Assembly: GCF_039543205.1 (NCBI RefSeq)
Contig: NZ_BAABJH010000001.1
Location: forward strand, 1,736,001-1,800,000
Reading direction: 5' to 3'
Source: Flaviramulus_B aquimarinus
GTDB taxonomy: Bacteria > Bacteroidota > Bacteroidia > Flavobacteriales > Flavobacteriaceae
DNA length: 64,000 nt
Positions 44,620 to 53,900 of the stretch are shown in pieces; within the stretch, counting starts at the first letter, position 1, and every line of letters begins with the position of its first letter. Both the position numbers and the translations under genes were made by a program. The notes under the pieces are model-generated. The model had not been told where the DNA came from and did not search any database. It saw only the letters and a list, made by a program, of their open reading frames with translations.

Positions 44620-44942
44620 GAAATTATTTATTGCTTACAAGGTCTACGATTTTATGTCTGTTGCGTTGGCAAGGTCTAAGTTAGTAAAAGAAAACGAACA
44701 AAAGCCAAATCTATAGGGTTTTCCGATTATAAACAGATTACGATATTAATTATATACCCTTTGTTATCGGGTAGTTTTTTTAAAATTTCTTAAGGCCCCT
44801 GCCTAGTAAAGTGGGTTAGATATAAGTTTCTCGGGAATTAATTTATGTCTTAGTAAATTACTATGGAACGAATACTACAAATACCAATCTTAAATTGAAA
44901 TGATAGAGGGTTTTTAGTATTAGGTTTTTGCACTAAAATGTA
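44620..44942. other. Intergenic region before the broken tRNA copy
   Basis: No coding frame is supported. A weak stem-loop, TACCC (44755-44759) with GGGTA (44769-44773) followed by GTTTTTTT, could be a terminator. The rest is unstructured AT-rich sequence leading into a duplicated tRNA promoter. Confidence 0.4.
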
Positions 44943-45009
44943 TACATTTGCATAGTTTTGAAAAAAGGGGATGTAGCTCAGTTGGCTAGAGCGCTTGACT
45001 GGCAGTCAA
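44943..45009 (+). pseudogene. Broken tRNA-Ala(GGC) copy: promoter plus 5' 43 nt
   Basis: Bases 44967-45009 are identical to the first 43 nt of the intact tRNA-Ala at 54289, through the anticodon loop and all but one base of the 3' anticodon arm. After 45009 the sequence diverges. A TACATTTG element (44943-44950) and its flanks, from TTTTTGCACTAAAATGTA to TAGTTTTG, are also shared. The downstream stretch 45010-45050 keeps only weak resemblance to the tRNA 3' half and trailer, so this copy cannot form a tRNA. Confidence 0.85.
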
Positions 45010-45157
45010 TAAAGGACTTCGTTCTCTCTTCTTCAAATCACTTAATAATCAATTACTTACAGGTATTTTTCAATCCAAAATATTTTGGTAGTGGGGTATG
45101 GTGGTGCGGTTTTTTTTAATCTTTTTTCATTTTATAAAATCAATTTATGATTTACTT

Positions 45158-45363
45158 AAATTGAGTATAGGTTTTATCGAATATTTTTTATACTTGAAAA
45201 TCAAACTACTAATTAACTGCTTATGCAATTTAAAATAACAATTATATTTCTTCTACTATTATCAATTAATTTATCTGCATAATAAGTTACACTTGAATTG
45301 GAAAAGATAACCTCTGAACAAAACAGCAGAAGAATTAAAAAACTAAATGATGAAAAGAATTAA
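45158..45363 (+). pseudogene. Decayed duplicate of the 5' end of the coiled-coil WG protein gene
   Basis: The ATG at 45223 starts a frame that matches the gene at 46990 in 85 of the first 101 bases, and the upstream region from 45158 also resembles that from 46923. Codons 20 and 21 (CAA GAA in the intact copy) are TAA TAA here, so only a 19-residue signal-peptide-like product could be made. After the stops the frame continues as EQNS..RRIKKLNDEKN, parallel to the intact protein with about five codons lost, and ends at 45363. The next gene starts inside this remnant. Confidence 0.78.
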
Positions 45364-45991
45364 GTATTTATTAGTGGTATTAGTTTTTGGGTTTGCATTT
45401 AATGCCCAAGCTCAAAACAAGGAAACTGACCCAGACTATGAATTTGTTTTTGAGGAAGAAGGTTACAAAACTTATTACACTTCAATACATATGAAAAATT
45501 TTGCTTCTATGGCATGTTCCAAAGTAGAAAGCCTTGGAGCCAATGATGACGTTGGAAAACATCTTGAAAATCTTTTTCTAAGATTCTTGAGAATAACGAG
45601 AGAAACACCAAACTATAAAAATATTATTGCTGCTTTTTGGAACAAACATTCTTCAGAATTTATTTGTGTAAAGACCAGATTGGGTAGTGTACCATCACCA
45701 CAGCATCTTATGAAGAGAGTTGTTACTGTTTCTTCACACAATGTTGTCTTTGATACATTCATATTAACTTTAGGGCGACAAGTAAAAGATGTGAAAAAAG
45801 ACCGTCCATTAATTGACCTGAATGCGATTGAAATAAACCAACGGGGAGAGGAGGAAACAGTTATCGATTATATAAATTCAATTATTAGCATTGAAGAGAA
45901 TAAGAAACGTTATGATATTGCTGATTTAAAAGCACTAATAGCAACTCTCTCTGTTTACGGGGCGAAAACAGCAAAAGATTTAAAAAACTAA
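45347..45991 (+). CDS. Exported protein of unknown function
   Basis: The 214-residue product starts MMKRIKYLLVVLVFGFAFNA with signal cleavage after AQAQ, then an acidic mature protein (DPDYEFVFEEEGYKTYYTS). Later parts are helical (GKHLENLFLRFLRITRE) and beta-rich (FDTFILTLGRQVKD). No family is recognised. Two ATG codons are in tandem (45347 and 45350). The start lies inside the decayed duplicate, so its upstream region was probably supplied by that duplication. It converges with the next gene with a 4-nt overlap of stops. Confidence 0.75.
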   Translation: MMKRIKYLLVVLVFGFAFNAQAQNKETDPDYEFVFEEEGYKTYYTSIHMKNFASMACSKVESLGANDDVGKHLENLFLRFLRITRETPNYKNIIAAFWNKHSSEFICVKTRLGSVPSPQHLMKRVVTVSSHNVVFDTFILTLGRQVKDVKKDRPLIDLNAIEINQRGEEETVIDYINSIISIEENKKRYDIADLKALIATLSVYGAKTAKDLKN

Positions 45992-46482
45992 ATTTCGTCA
46001 TACTTTTCCCATAAATCTTGAAATGCTTCCTCATAATCATAATAAAAAGGTGGTTGTAGATTTTCAATATTAAATTGAAGTAATGAAGACAATCCATTCT
46101 TGTTTTTATTGGATAATACAAAGGATGCCATAGGGGGATTTTCACTAAAAATTAGCACATCAGAGAATATTTGAAATAAATTAAGGATTCTATCTCCGTA
46201 TTGGTATTCTAGTTCTTGCATATCTATTAAAACCGCTATGGGCTGAAACTTTAAAAGTGCCAATCCAATTTTTTGATATAGGTACTGCCCATAATCTTCC
46301 CCTCTTGACCCAACAGAACAGGTACCCACTATTTTTATAATTAGAAAACATTTACCTTCTTGCTGCTCATAAAACAAACATTTAACGTCTGTCGCTTCTT
46401 CAATTTGCACTTCTACAGGTTTAAAATTATCCATTTGATTCAATTTCGTATTAGGTTTTAATAGATTATTATTAATTTTCAA
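45988..46482 (-). CDS. Cytoplasmic protein of unknown function
   Basis: This 164-residue acidic protein lacks a signal peptide. It has a beta/alpha segment FLIIKIVGTCSVGSRGEDYG, then PIAVLIDMQELEYQYGDRIL, which is somewhat reminiscent of an anti-sigma-antagonist-like strand-turn-helix but not diagnostic. The end is rich in aromatic and acidic residues (PPFYYDYEEAFQDLWEKYDE). A second in-frame ATG at 46434 could be the start. Its 5' end overlaps the preceding minus-strand gene by 11 nt, so the two form a coupled pair. Confidence 0.7.
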   Translation of the reverse strand: MKINNNLLKPNTKLNQMDNFKPVEVQIEEATDVKCLFYEQQEGKCFLIIKIVGTCSVGSRGEDYGQYLYQKIGLALLKFQPIAVLIDMQELEYQYGDRILNLFQIFSDVLIFSENPPMASFVLSNKNKNGLSSLLQFNIENLQPPFYYDYEEAFQDLWEKYDEI

Positions 46483-46840
46483 AACTATCTGCTGGATACT
46501 CTAACATTACTTTTCTTAAAATAAATTCGGGTTCTTCTTCAAAACTATCATCCAAATATTTATCGGCAATTACCTCTAAATCTTCGTAAGTAGTTTCTAT
46601 TGTATTACACCAGTTTTGTATATCTGAATAATATACTTGTTTTTTACCTAAAAGAATACGTGCCTTACTATTAATTAGCAATCCAATGAGACCAATCATC
46701 CCATAATTAGTGGTTTCATATGCTTTCAAAGTTTTTATATCAATTTCTGAAAGCTTGCTGTTTTCAATAAATAAAGGTTTTAAATAGGCGAATATGTCTA
46801 TTTCAGAGCCTTCAATCAAGACGTTTTGTAGGTCAGTCAA
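46472..46840 (-). CDS. Cytoplasmic protein of unknown function, first gene of a minus-strand pair
   Basis: This 122-residue acidic protein (TDLQNVLIEGSEIDIFAYLK, then TTNYGMIGLIGLLINSKARI) appears mostly helical with one hydrophobic stretch too short and polar-flanked to be a confident membrane span. No family is recognised. Its stop overlaps the following gene by 11 nt. The pair runs against all other islet genes, in the pattern sometimes seen for small regulatory or immunity pairs, but there is no sequence evidence for such a role. Confidence 0.68.
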   Translation of the reverse strand: MTDLQNVLIEGSEIDIFAYLKPLFIENSKLSEIDIKTLKAYETTNYGMIGLIGLLINSKARILLGKKQVYYSDIQNWCNTIETTYEDLEVIADKYLDDSFEEEPEFILRKVMLEYPADSFEN

Positions 46841-46989
46841 ATCAATTTGTTTTAATAGATGTATTGTAATAATATGTTCATCAAAAATAATGATTCAGAC
46901 AGGAAGGTTCTAAAATATACTGAAATTGGGAATAGGTTTTATTTATTAATCTTTGTATACTTGGTAATCCAATTGTTATTGAGCTACTT

Positions 46990-48201
46990 ATGAAATTCAA
47001 AATTGCCATTACATTTATTCTACTATTTTCAATTAATTTATTTGCACAAGAAGTTACACTTGAATCGGAAAAGATGACTACTGAGCAAAAAAGAGTGCAG
47101 AAAATAGAAGAGGAGATTAGAAAACTGGAAGATGATTATGCAAAATCTAAGGCTCAGCACGAAAAAAACACAAAAGGGCTATTCCCTAACTCGTTTAGTT
47201 TAAATGCAGATAAAAATGTATTAGCCCAAAAGAAAAAAGAAAATGAAGCTGTATTATATTCAATGCAAGAAAGTGGTTTAAAAGAAAAGGCAAAACAAAT
47301 AGATATTCTTAGTAATTCAATAGGTCATAAATTTAGTTATCGCTCTGCCTTACAAGGGCGAATAAATAAACTTAATGAGAACATTAAGAACATTAACAAT
47401 CGTTTAAGTGGTCTTCAAAAAAAGGAAGGAGAGGAAAATACCGATAAAATAAAATACAATATAGAGGTTTCTAAATTAGATGATGAGATTTCAAATTTGG
47501 ACGCTTTGTTAGCTAAATCAAAAGTTGAAAAAACAAAAAAGACAAAGAGTTTGGATGATTTTTTAAATGAATCTGGTAGAACAAGTTCTACAAAAAAAAG
47601 TAGCTCAAATAATTTGGACGATTTATTAGCGGGTAGCTCACAAAACAAAAAAGCAACCTCGAGTAATCTTGATGATTTACTATCGAGTAAAAGCAAGTCA
47701 AAGTCTAATGAAAAAGATTTAGATGCTTTGTTAGGCTCAGTAGAAGATGATATTGACTTTAAAATTGATTATAACAACGGATTAACAGGCGTTATAAATA
47801 GTCGGGGAAAGGTTTTAATACCATATAGGAATTGGAGTATTTTGGAATATAAAATGGGTTATGCTAAAGTGAGAAAGAAAATAGAAACAAAATCTTGCTA
47901 CGAGACTTGTACAGCATATAAAGAGGGTTTTGTTGATAAAAAAGGAGATTTTATTGATGGTTATGAAATTGATTTTTCTTACGATAGTTATAAATCAAAT
48001 GGACCATTGCGTTTAATTGCGATTAAAGGACATGACCCAAATAAAGAATCTTATCTGCAATATCTAAATCGGAAAGAAAGAGATGAAAGAGACTCTAAAA
48101 GAAGAAAAGCACGTGAAAAAAGAGAAAAAGAAATTGAAAGGAAAAAATGTAAAATTGAAATAAATAATTGGAAAAACAGTATAAAATCAAGATACAGATA
48201 A
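46990..48201 (+). CDS. Exported coiled-coil protein with five LDDLL-type motifs and a WG-like C-terminus
   Basis: This 403-residue protein has a signal peptide ending INLFAQ (20), then charged heptad-like helices (about 22-165). A Ser/Lys-rich region follows with five copies of L-D-D/A-L/F-L whose first leucines lie at 170, 188, 209, 227 and 244, spaced 17-21 residues. A WG-like repeat unit comes next (GLTGVINSRGKVLIPYRNW), and the tail is a very basic helix (KRRKAREKREKEIERKK). The next gene begins 2 nt after its stop. The 5' end is duplicated at 45223. The function is unknown. Confidence 0.8.
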   Translation: MKFKIAITFILLFSINLFAQEVTLESEKMTTEQKRVQKIEEEIRKLEDDYAKSKAQHEKNTKGLFPNSFSLNADKNVLAQKKKENEAVLYSMQESGLKEKAKQIDILSNSIGHKFSYRSALQGRINKLNENIKNINNRLSGLQKKEGEENTDKIKYNIEVSKLDDEISNLDALLAKSKVEKTKKTKSLDDFLNESGRTSSTKKSSSNNLDDLLAGSSQNKKATSSNLDDLLSSKSKSKSNEKDLDALLGSVEDDIDFKIDYNNGLTGVINSRGKVLIPYRNWSILEYKMGYAKVRKKIETKSCYETCTAYKEGFVDKKGDFIDGYEIDFSYDSYKSNGPLRLIAIKGHDPNKESYLQYLNRKERDERDSKRRKAREKREKEIERKKCKIEINNWKNSIKSRYR

Positions 48202-48203
48202 TT

Positions 48204-49418
48204 ATGAAAAAAATAGTAATAACATTAGTACTTGCAGTATGCAGTTTTCAAGTCGGTTTTTCACAAGAAATAGACCAAAAAACATTGAGTAAAATTTCAA
48301 TGAAAATGGTCATTATTGAATCGCTTAATGAAAGTGGGGATTTTAAAAAATCATTAAATTCTTTTGATGATTTATTTGAGTTAATCGGAGATAATGAATC
48401 GGTTAAAATTCAAATTCTTTATATCAAAACCTTATACGGTTTTATAAAAAAAGATATGAAAGAATCGAAAGAAAAAGGAATTGAAGAACCAATACGTTTT
48501 GTAATTGAAGAATTAATAAACTGTTATTATGCTATAGATAAACTAAACGAAATGAATGTTTCTCAGGAGGACCTAAAGGAAATTGCATTAATTTCATATG
48601 AGGTAGATGAAATGTTTGTAAACTCAAAAGAAGAAAGGTTATATAATGGAAGAATTCGGTTTTCAGTAAAAAGTAGAACAACTCCTGGAATTTCTCTAGC
48701 TAAATTTGAAATTAATGGAAAATATAGTTACATAAATAAATATGGTGAGGTAGTTTTACCGCCTATTTATGATGATAATAGTTCTCAGGGTTTTAATGAA
48801 GGGGTAGCTGCTGTTATACTTAATAAAGAATTCTTAATAGTTAATGAAAAAGGAGATATACTTAAAAATCTTGGTAAAAACTTATTTGGCTCTCCTGGAG
48901 TTTGTTATAATGGGCTAATAGCGGTGAGTGCCAATACAGGAGGTGTATTTATAAATAAAAAAGGTGTTATTGTTTTAAAGAGTTTTCTTTTGGCACCTGG
49001 TGATTTTACAGGTGCGCTTGCTCCCGTACAGAAAGTTATTGAAGATAGAATTAAAACGGGTTATATAGATGAAAACGGGAGATTAGTTGTACCATATCAA
49101 TATGATGATGGGGATAATTTTTACAATAATATTGCTATAGTTGAGAAGAATGATAAATATGGGATAATCAATATAAAAGGTGAAGAACTAGTTGCACCAA
49201 AGTATGATGAAATAGGAATTCCAGATTTCGAAAAATATAATCTATTAACAGTAGAAGTCAATGGGAAATTTGGTTGGATTGATAAATACGGTAAACTGAT
49301 TATACCAATAAAGTATAGTTACTACGGTATGCCTCGTTTTGATGATAATGGACGTGCTTATGTAAAAGATAACACAGGGTATCACCATATAAATACTAAA
49401 GGAGAAAGAATTGACTGA
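48204..49418 (+). CDS. Exported WG-repeat protein
   Basis: From ATG 48204 the 404-residue product has a signal peptide (KKIVITLVLAVCSFQVGFSQ) and a helical N-terminal region (about 22-150) that resembles the next protein. The C-terminal half has several WG-type repeats: GKYSYINKYGEVVLPPIYDD, GYIDENGRLVVPYQYDD, KYGIINIKGEELVAPKYDE and GKFGWIDKYGKLIIPIKYS. Such repeats form beta-rich propeller-like domains in envelope proteins. An upstream in-frame ATG (48168) overlaps the previous gene and lacks a signal peptide. The next gene starts after 1 nt. Confidence 0.85.
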   Translation: MKKIVITLVLAVCSFQVGFSQEIDQKTLSKISMKMVIIESLNESGDFKKSLNSFDDLFELIGDNESVKIQILYIKTLYGFIKKDMKESKEKGIEEPIRFVIEELINCYYAIDKLNEMNVSQEDLKEIALISYEVDEMFVNSKEERLYNGRIRFSVKSRTTPGISLAKFEINGKYSYINKYGEVVLPPIYDDNSSQGFNEGVAAVILNKEFLIVNEKGDILKNLGKNLFGSPGVCYNGLIAVSANTGGVFINKKGVIVLKSFLLAPGDFTGALAPVQKVIEDRIKTGYIDENGRLVVPYQYDDGDNFYNNIAIVEKNDKYGIINIKGEELVAPKYDEIGIPDFEKYNLLTVEVNGKFGWIDKYGKLIIPIKYSYYGMPRFDDNGRAYVKDNTGYHHINTKGERID

Positions 49419-49419
49419 T

Positions 49420-50613
49420 ATGAAAAAAATAATACTAATACTAATAACAGCTTGCAGTTTCTCATTTGTTCAATCACAAAACCTAGACCAAGCAACCGTA
49501 AATAAAATTAGAGTTAAACTTATAGGTGCAGAGAAATTGTATGAACAAGGAAAATATTATGAGACACTAGAAAAAACAAGAGAAATTGAAGCAATTTCAA
49601 AAGGAATGAAATCTGCAAAGATTCAAAATTTAAAGGTTAAAGCATATTTAGGGTTAGAAGAGTTTCACCAAAGTAAAAAAGAATTGGATAAGCTCTATAA
49701 TATGAACCCTAATGACGAAATAATTGAGGATATCGCTTCTTATGAGTCTAAAATTGATTCAGAATTAGCTAAGGAAAGAGTTAGGCAAGAAAGAGAGCGA
49801 TTAGCAGAGGTAAAAAGAAAAGAGGATGCTGAAAAAGAAAGAGTGGCTAATAAAGTAGCGGAAGGTGAGTTTAATGTATGGTACAAAAATAAATATGGAG
49901 ATAGTAATATAAATACTGTTTACAGTAAATTGGATAGATTTGGAAATAAGAAACTCGGTGTTGTAAACAGTTCGTTTGAAACGTTAATTGATTTCAAATA
50001 CGATAGGATTAATAAGCTTGAAAATAATATTAACATTACGGAAATCACAGATGGAAGTAAATTAAAAAAAGGATTGCTCGATATTGAAAGGGGGGTAGAA
50101 ATTGTATCTTCAAAATACAAGCGTATTAAATATTTTGAAGAAGGAACGGCAGAAGTTGAAAATTTTTATAGAAAATATACGCTTATAGATATGAAAGGTA
50201 GGGAATTGGTAGACGGGTATAAATATTCGCTAAAATTTAATAGTTTGGGATACTCCGAGTATTGGAATTCTAGCGGAAACAACGGAGTTATTAATAAACG
50301 AGGAAAAATTATTGTAAAGCCCAATGAATATTATAGGGTGAAATTACATGATGAAGGATATATAAGTGTTGGTGTTCAAGATGAAAAGGTTGTTTCATAT
50401 GCAAAAAAAAGGGATGGAACTGACTATGGTTTGTTAGATATGAAAGGGAATATTGTTATTCCGATAAAATGTTGGGGATGCGATTTCACTTTTGAAAATG
50501 GTCAAATTATGGCAGAAAGAAACGCTGGTAGTTATAAAGGAACTATTGATTATAGATATGCAATTTATAGTAGGACAGGTAGTCTGATTAAGTCTTGGAG
50601 TAGCAGTAAGTAA
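49420..50613 (+). CDS. Exported TPR-like/WG-repeat protein, paralogue of the preceding gene
   Basis: From ATG 49420 the 397-residue product has a signal peptide ending FVQSQ, then an N-terminal region (NLDQATVNKIRVKLIGAEKL) similar in layout to the previous protein's (EIDQKTLSKISMKM). TPR-like helices (YEQGKYYETLEKTREIEA), a charged helix (KERVRQERERLAEVKRK) and weak WG-like units (KKLGVVNSSFETLIDFKYD, NNGVINKRGKIIVKPNEYY, YGLLDMKGNIVIPIKCWG) follow. The 1-nt gap to the gene before it indicates translational coupling. The ligand is unknown. Confidence 0.82.
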   Translation: MKKIILILITACSFSFVQSQNLDQATVNKIRVKLIGAEKLYEQGKYYETLEKTREIEAISKGMKSAKIQNLKVKAYLGLEEFHQSKKELDKLYNMNPNDEIIEDIASYESKIDSELAKERVRQERERLAEVKRKEDAEKERVANKVAEGEFNVWYKNKYGDSNINTVYSKLDRFGNKKLGVVNSSFETLIDFKYDRINKLENNINITEITDGSKLKKGLLDIERGVEIVSSKYKRIKYFEEGTAEVENFYRKYTLIDMKGRELVDGYKYSLKFNSLGYSEYWNSSGNNGVINKRGKIIVKPNEYYRVKLHDEGYISVGVQDEKVVSYAKKRDGTDYGLLDMKGNIVIPIKCWGCDFTFENGQIMAERNAGSYKGTIDYRYAIYSRTGSLIKSWSSSK

Positions 50614-50895
50614 AATTATGAGTGTATTCATTTGCTAATTTAGTTGCTGAAAAACGCTTAAGTATAACAGTTACGAGTTTTTTACTGGTTGTTGAAAAGC
50701 CAACTGTTTATTTAATAACATTTTGTAAGTTTTTTAGTGGTGCATTAAGGATTACTTTAGTAATTCTCTTAGAAGTTTATTAGAAGGAATAAGTACCAAT
50801 TATTCTTGTTTTATTGACTATTATTACAATTATTTTGATTTTTTTAACGATTGATAATGTTGAAAAAACATATAATATTTGACTGGATTCTAAAA
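50614..50895. other. Intergenic region before the 1031-residue gene
   Basis: About 280 bases without a supported gene. It is AT-rich with no clear terminator hairpin and ends at the promoter at 50896. Confidence 0.5.
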
Positions 50896-50924
50896 TTGGT
50901 GTCCTCTAACTTTCTATAATTTTG
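50896..50924 (+). promoter_or_regulatory. Promoter directly in front of the 1031-residue gene
   Basis: TTG (50896-50898) and TAATTTTG (50917-50924) are 18 nt apart, matching the Bacteroidetes -33/-7 consensus. The ATG at 50929 lies only 4 nt after the -7 element, so the transcript should be leaderless or nearly so. Confidence 0.68.
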
Positions 50925-50928
50925 CAAT

Positions 50929-53900
50929 ATGAAAATCTTCAAATTAGTTTTATTCTCCTTTTTGTTATGTGGAAATATTCAAGCTCAAAACAGTGCTTAT
51001 TTAGAGGCTAAAGCTTTAAAGGAGTTATCGAATAATGAAGATATTATTGCCTTTATTAATAGTATTGATGACGTGACTGATTGCATCGGTGATGAGGAAA
51101 AGAATTTAGTAATTCAGTTAGGCAAATTTCTTGCCGAGCCATTTAATAATGATTTAAGCGACTTTGACACGAATATGGTTCTAAAAGTTTTTGAAGATAT
51201 AGATGTGACTTCATGTTATAAAAATAAAATGCTAATCGCTAAGCATGCCCCTATCAAAAGCAAAATTAATTTTGATTCTAAAATAAACCTAGAGATACTT
51301 AAGGACACAGATGACCAACTTAATTCAGGTAAATCTTTAACGACAAACATTATAGACGGAACTGCACAGTTCTTGGTTGAAAGAACCAAAAAGGAACTTA
51401 CATTAACCTTCTATGATAACCTAAAGGAAATATTGGACAAAGACTACATAATAACTTTAAATTCAGATGGCAAAAAAGTTACCATTAACATTAATTTGGA
51501 AGAAGTATTTCCCAAAACCCTTTTACTTTTAAAAAGCCAAAATAGTTTTGATACTCCTTCCTTGGGTCAAACTTGGGTATCTGCTTTTAAATCGGACATC
51601 GCAGAAATGCCTGAGAATATACTTAATGAACTTTTGAATTCAGACTTTATTAAAACTGAATTTGGACAGAGTATTAAAATGTCAATGGATTTATTCAATG
51701 CAATAAAAAAAGGAGATTCTGCTGAACGAATTATAAAATTATTGGCAACTCAATATAATGATTATGATAACTATGCTCTTCATAAGTTTATTGGTGCATT
51801 AGACCTTTTTTATGATAACTTAATTAATGAGGATGGAAAATTAGTTGGTTTTAATGAAATTAAAATTTTAGAAAAAAAAGAGTTAGATTATTTTATAGGA
51901 CTAATTTTTATTAAGCTTAAATCAAATAAAATCATCCCCAAAAGCTACCAGTTGTCAGAACACCTAGTTCGCACCGAATTGATACCTAAAATTTACACTC
52001 TTACTAATGATTTTGAGAATCTTTCTAATCAATTAAAAGAATTAAGTGATGAACAGGGTAAGCTGAATTTTGAGGCTTATTTTAATTTTGCATCATCAAC
52101 ACTCAATTTATATTCTATCAGCGCCTCTTTTTTAGAAGAAATAATTAAAGGAAACAATGTCCAAATGCCGTTTGATACCGCAAAACTTAAAGAGTTAACT
52201 ATTTCTTTCAATGCTATATATAATTCTATGGCTTCTAAAGATTATGGTAATTCACTTTTAACTACTATTGGATTATTGGATAAGTTTTTGATAGATAATC
52301 AAACAAATGATAAAATAAAAAAGCATATTGTTTTCTATGGTAACTTTTTGGTAGATATAATAAATGCATCTAAAGAGGGAAGCAAGGTTGAAGTAAAGGA
52401 TATAATGAATACTTATGCTCTGCCAGTTAGTTCATATAGAATAAAACGGCAATTTAGTAACTCTTGGGACGTTAGTGCTTACCCTGGGATTTTTGGTGGA
52501 TATGAAATTAATGAAAGTGATAGCTTCAGTTTTGGTATTACTGCACCTATAGGGTTTTCATATTCATGGAAAGTAGACAAGACAAAGGATATTAATACAC
52601 AAACAAATTCGAATACTATTTTTCTTTCAGCAATAGATTTAGGCGCTCCCTTTAGTTATCGATTTAAGGACGATAGCGCTGAAGGTCTTCCTGAAAATAT
52701 AAAATGGAGTCAAGTTTTTGCTCCTGGGCTATATTTTATCAAAGGATTTAAAAAATCCCCATTTGCCTTGTCATTTGGTGCTCAATTTGCGCCTTTATTA
52801 AGGAATATTGAAAATGAAGCTAATGAGTTTAATGATGAAAACGTATTGAGATTCACAATAGGATTAAATGTTGATATCCCTTTGTTTAATTTAAAAAGGA
52901 AAGCTCATAACGTTGATGCAGAAGATTCCAGTATTAAGTTAAATCAAAATGTTTTATACGGTGAAAAAATTAATTATTTCAAACCATCTGAGAATACATT
53001 TAGGGTGTTTTTTGATAAGGAAGGAGGCTTATACCCCGAAGAGTTTATTTCAAATAAAGATATGATTATTAATGAGTCTACATTAAGAGAGTATTATTCA
53101 AATAATCAATTGAAATTTGTAAAAATAGCAAGAGGTTTAAATCATGATTTTAAGAGTTTTACAGAAGCTAATTATAGAGCGTTTCAAACTAGTTTAGTGA
53201 ATGAAAATTTACAATTACTAAATAATAAAATTAATTCAAATTCTAAAGTGTTTGTCCTGACACACGGTTTTAGAAAGCCCATAAGTTCAAGGTATGGCGG
53301 CAGTTCTTCTCAGGAGGACAATGAATTTTTAAAAGAGGCAATACTTGAACAGGCAGCCCTTGGTTCTGATATTAAATTCATAGAAATTTATTGGGATGCT
53401 ACTTATGACTGCTGTGTTGGTAGAAATTTAAAAACGAATAAGAGAATATTTGAGCTTTTTGAAAATCAGGCAATAGGAAATGCTAACAAAGTGGGTTATT
53501 CTTTGAGAAATTTGTTGTCCAAAATAAAAGCTAATGAAATTAATATTATAGGTCATAGTTTAGGTACTCGGGTGGTATCGGCATCTTTATTCAACCTAAA
53601 AGATTCAGATATAGAGAATTTCAAGTTAAGTTTTGAAACCCCTACTCAACAAAAAATTAATGTTTGCCTCATTGCTCCAGCTATTTCTAGTGACTTGTTT
53701 ACTGAATATTATGAAAGAACAACAATGAATGAAGATTTTAAAACGAATGATAATTATAAATTAACAGTGATATATAATAAGGACGATTTAGTGTTAAAAA
53801 AGAAATGGAAGAAAATATTTGGACCAGGCAGTTTAAAATATGGAAATACTAGTTTAGGCTGTAATTGTAATAATGATGCTATTACATTAGATACAATGTT

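Noticed and set aside
45072..45116. GGTGG-rich stretch resembling 54169-54192, considered as a direct repeat marking the islet ends
   Set aside because: The similarity is short and low-complexity, so it is not reliable evidence for an attachment site.
45885..46145. 86-codon minus-strand frame between two islet genes
   Set aside because: It overlaps both the 214-residue and 164-residue genes in another frame and lacks any recognisable feature.
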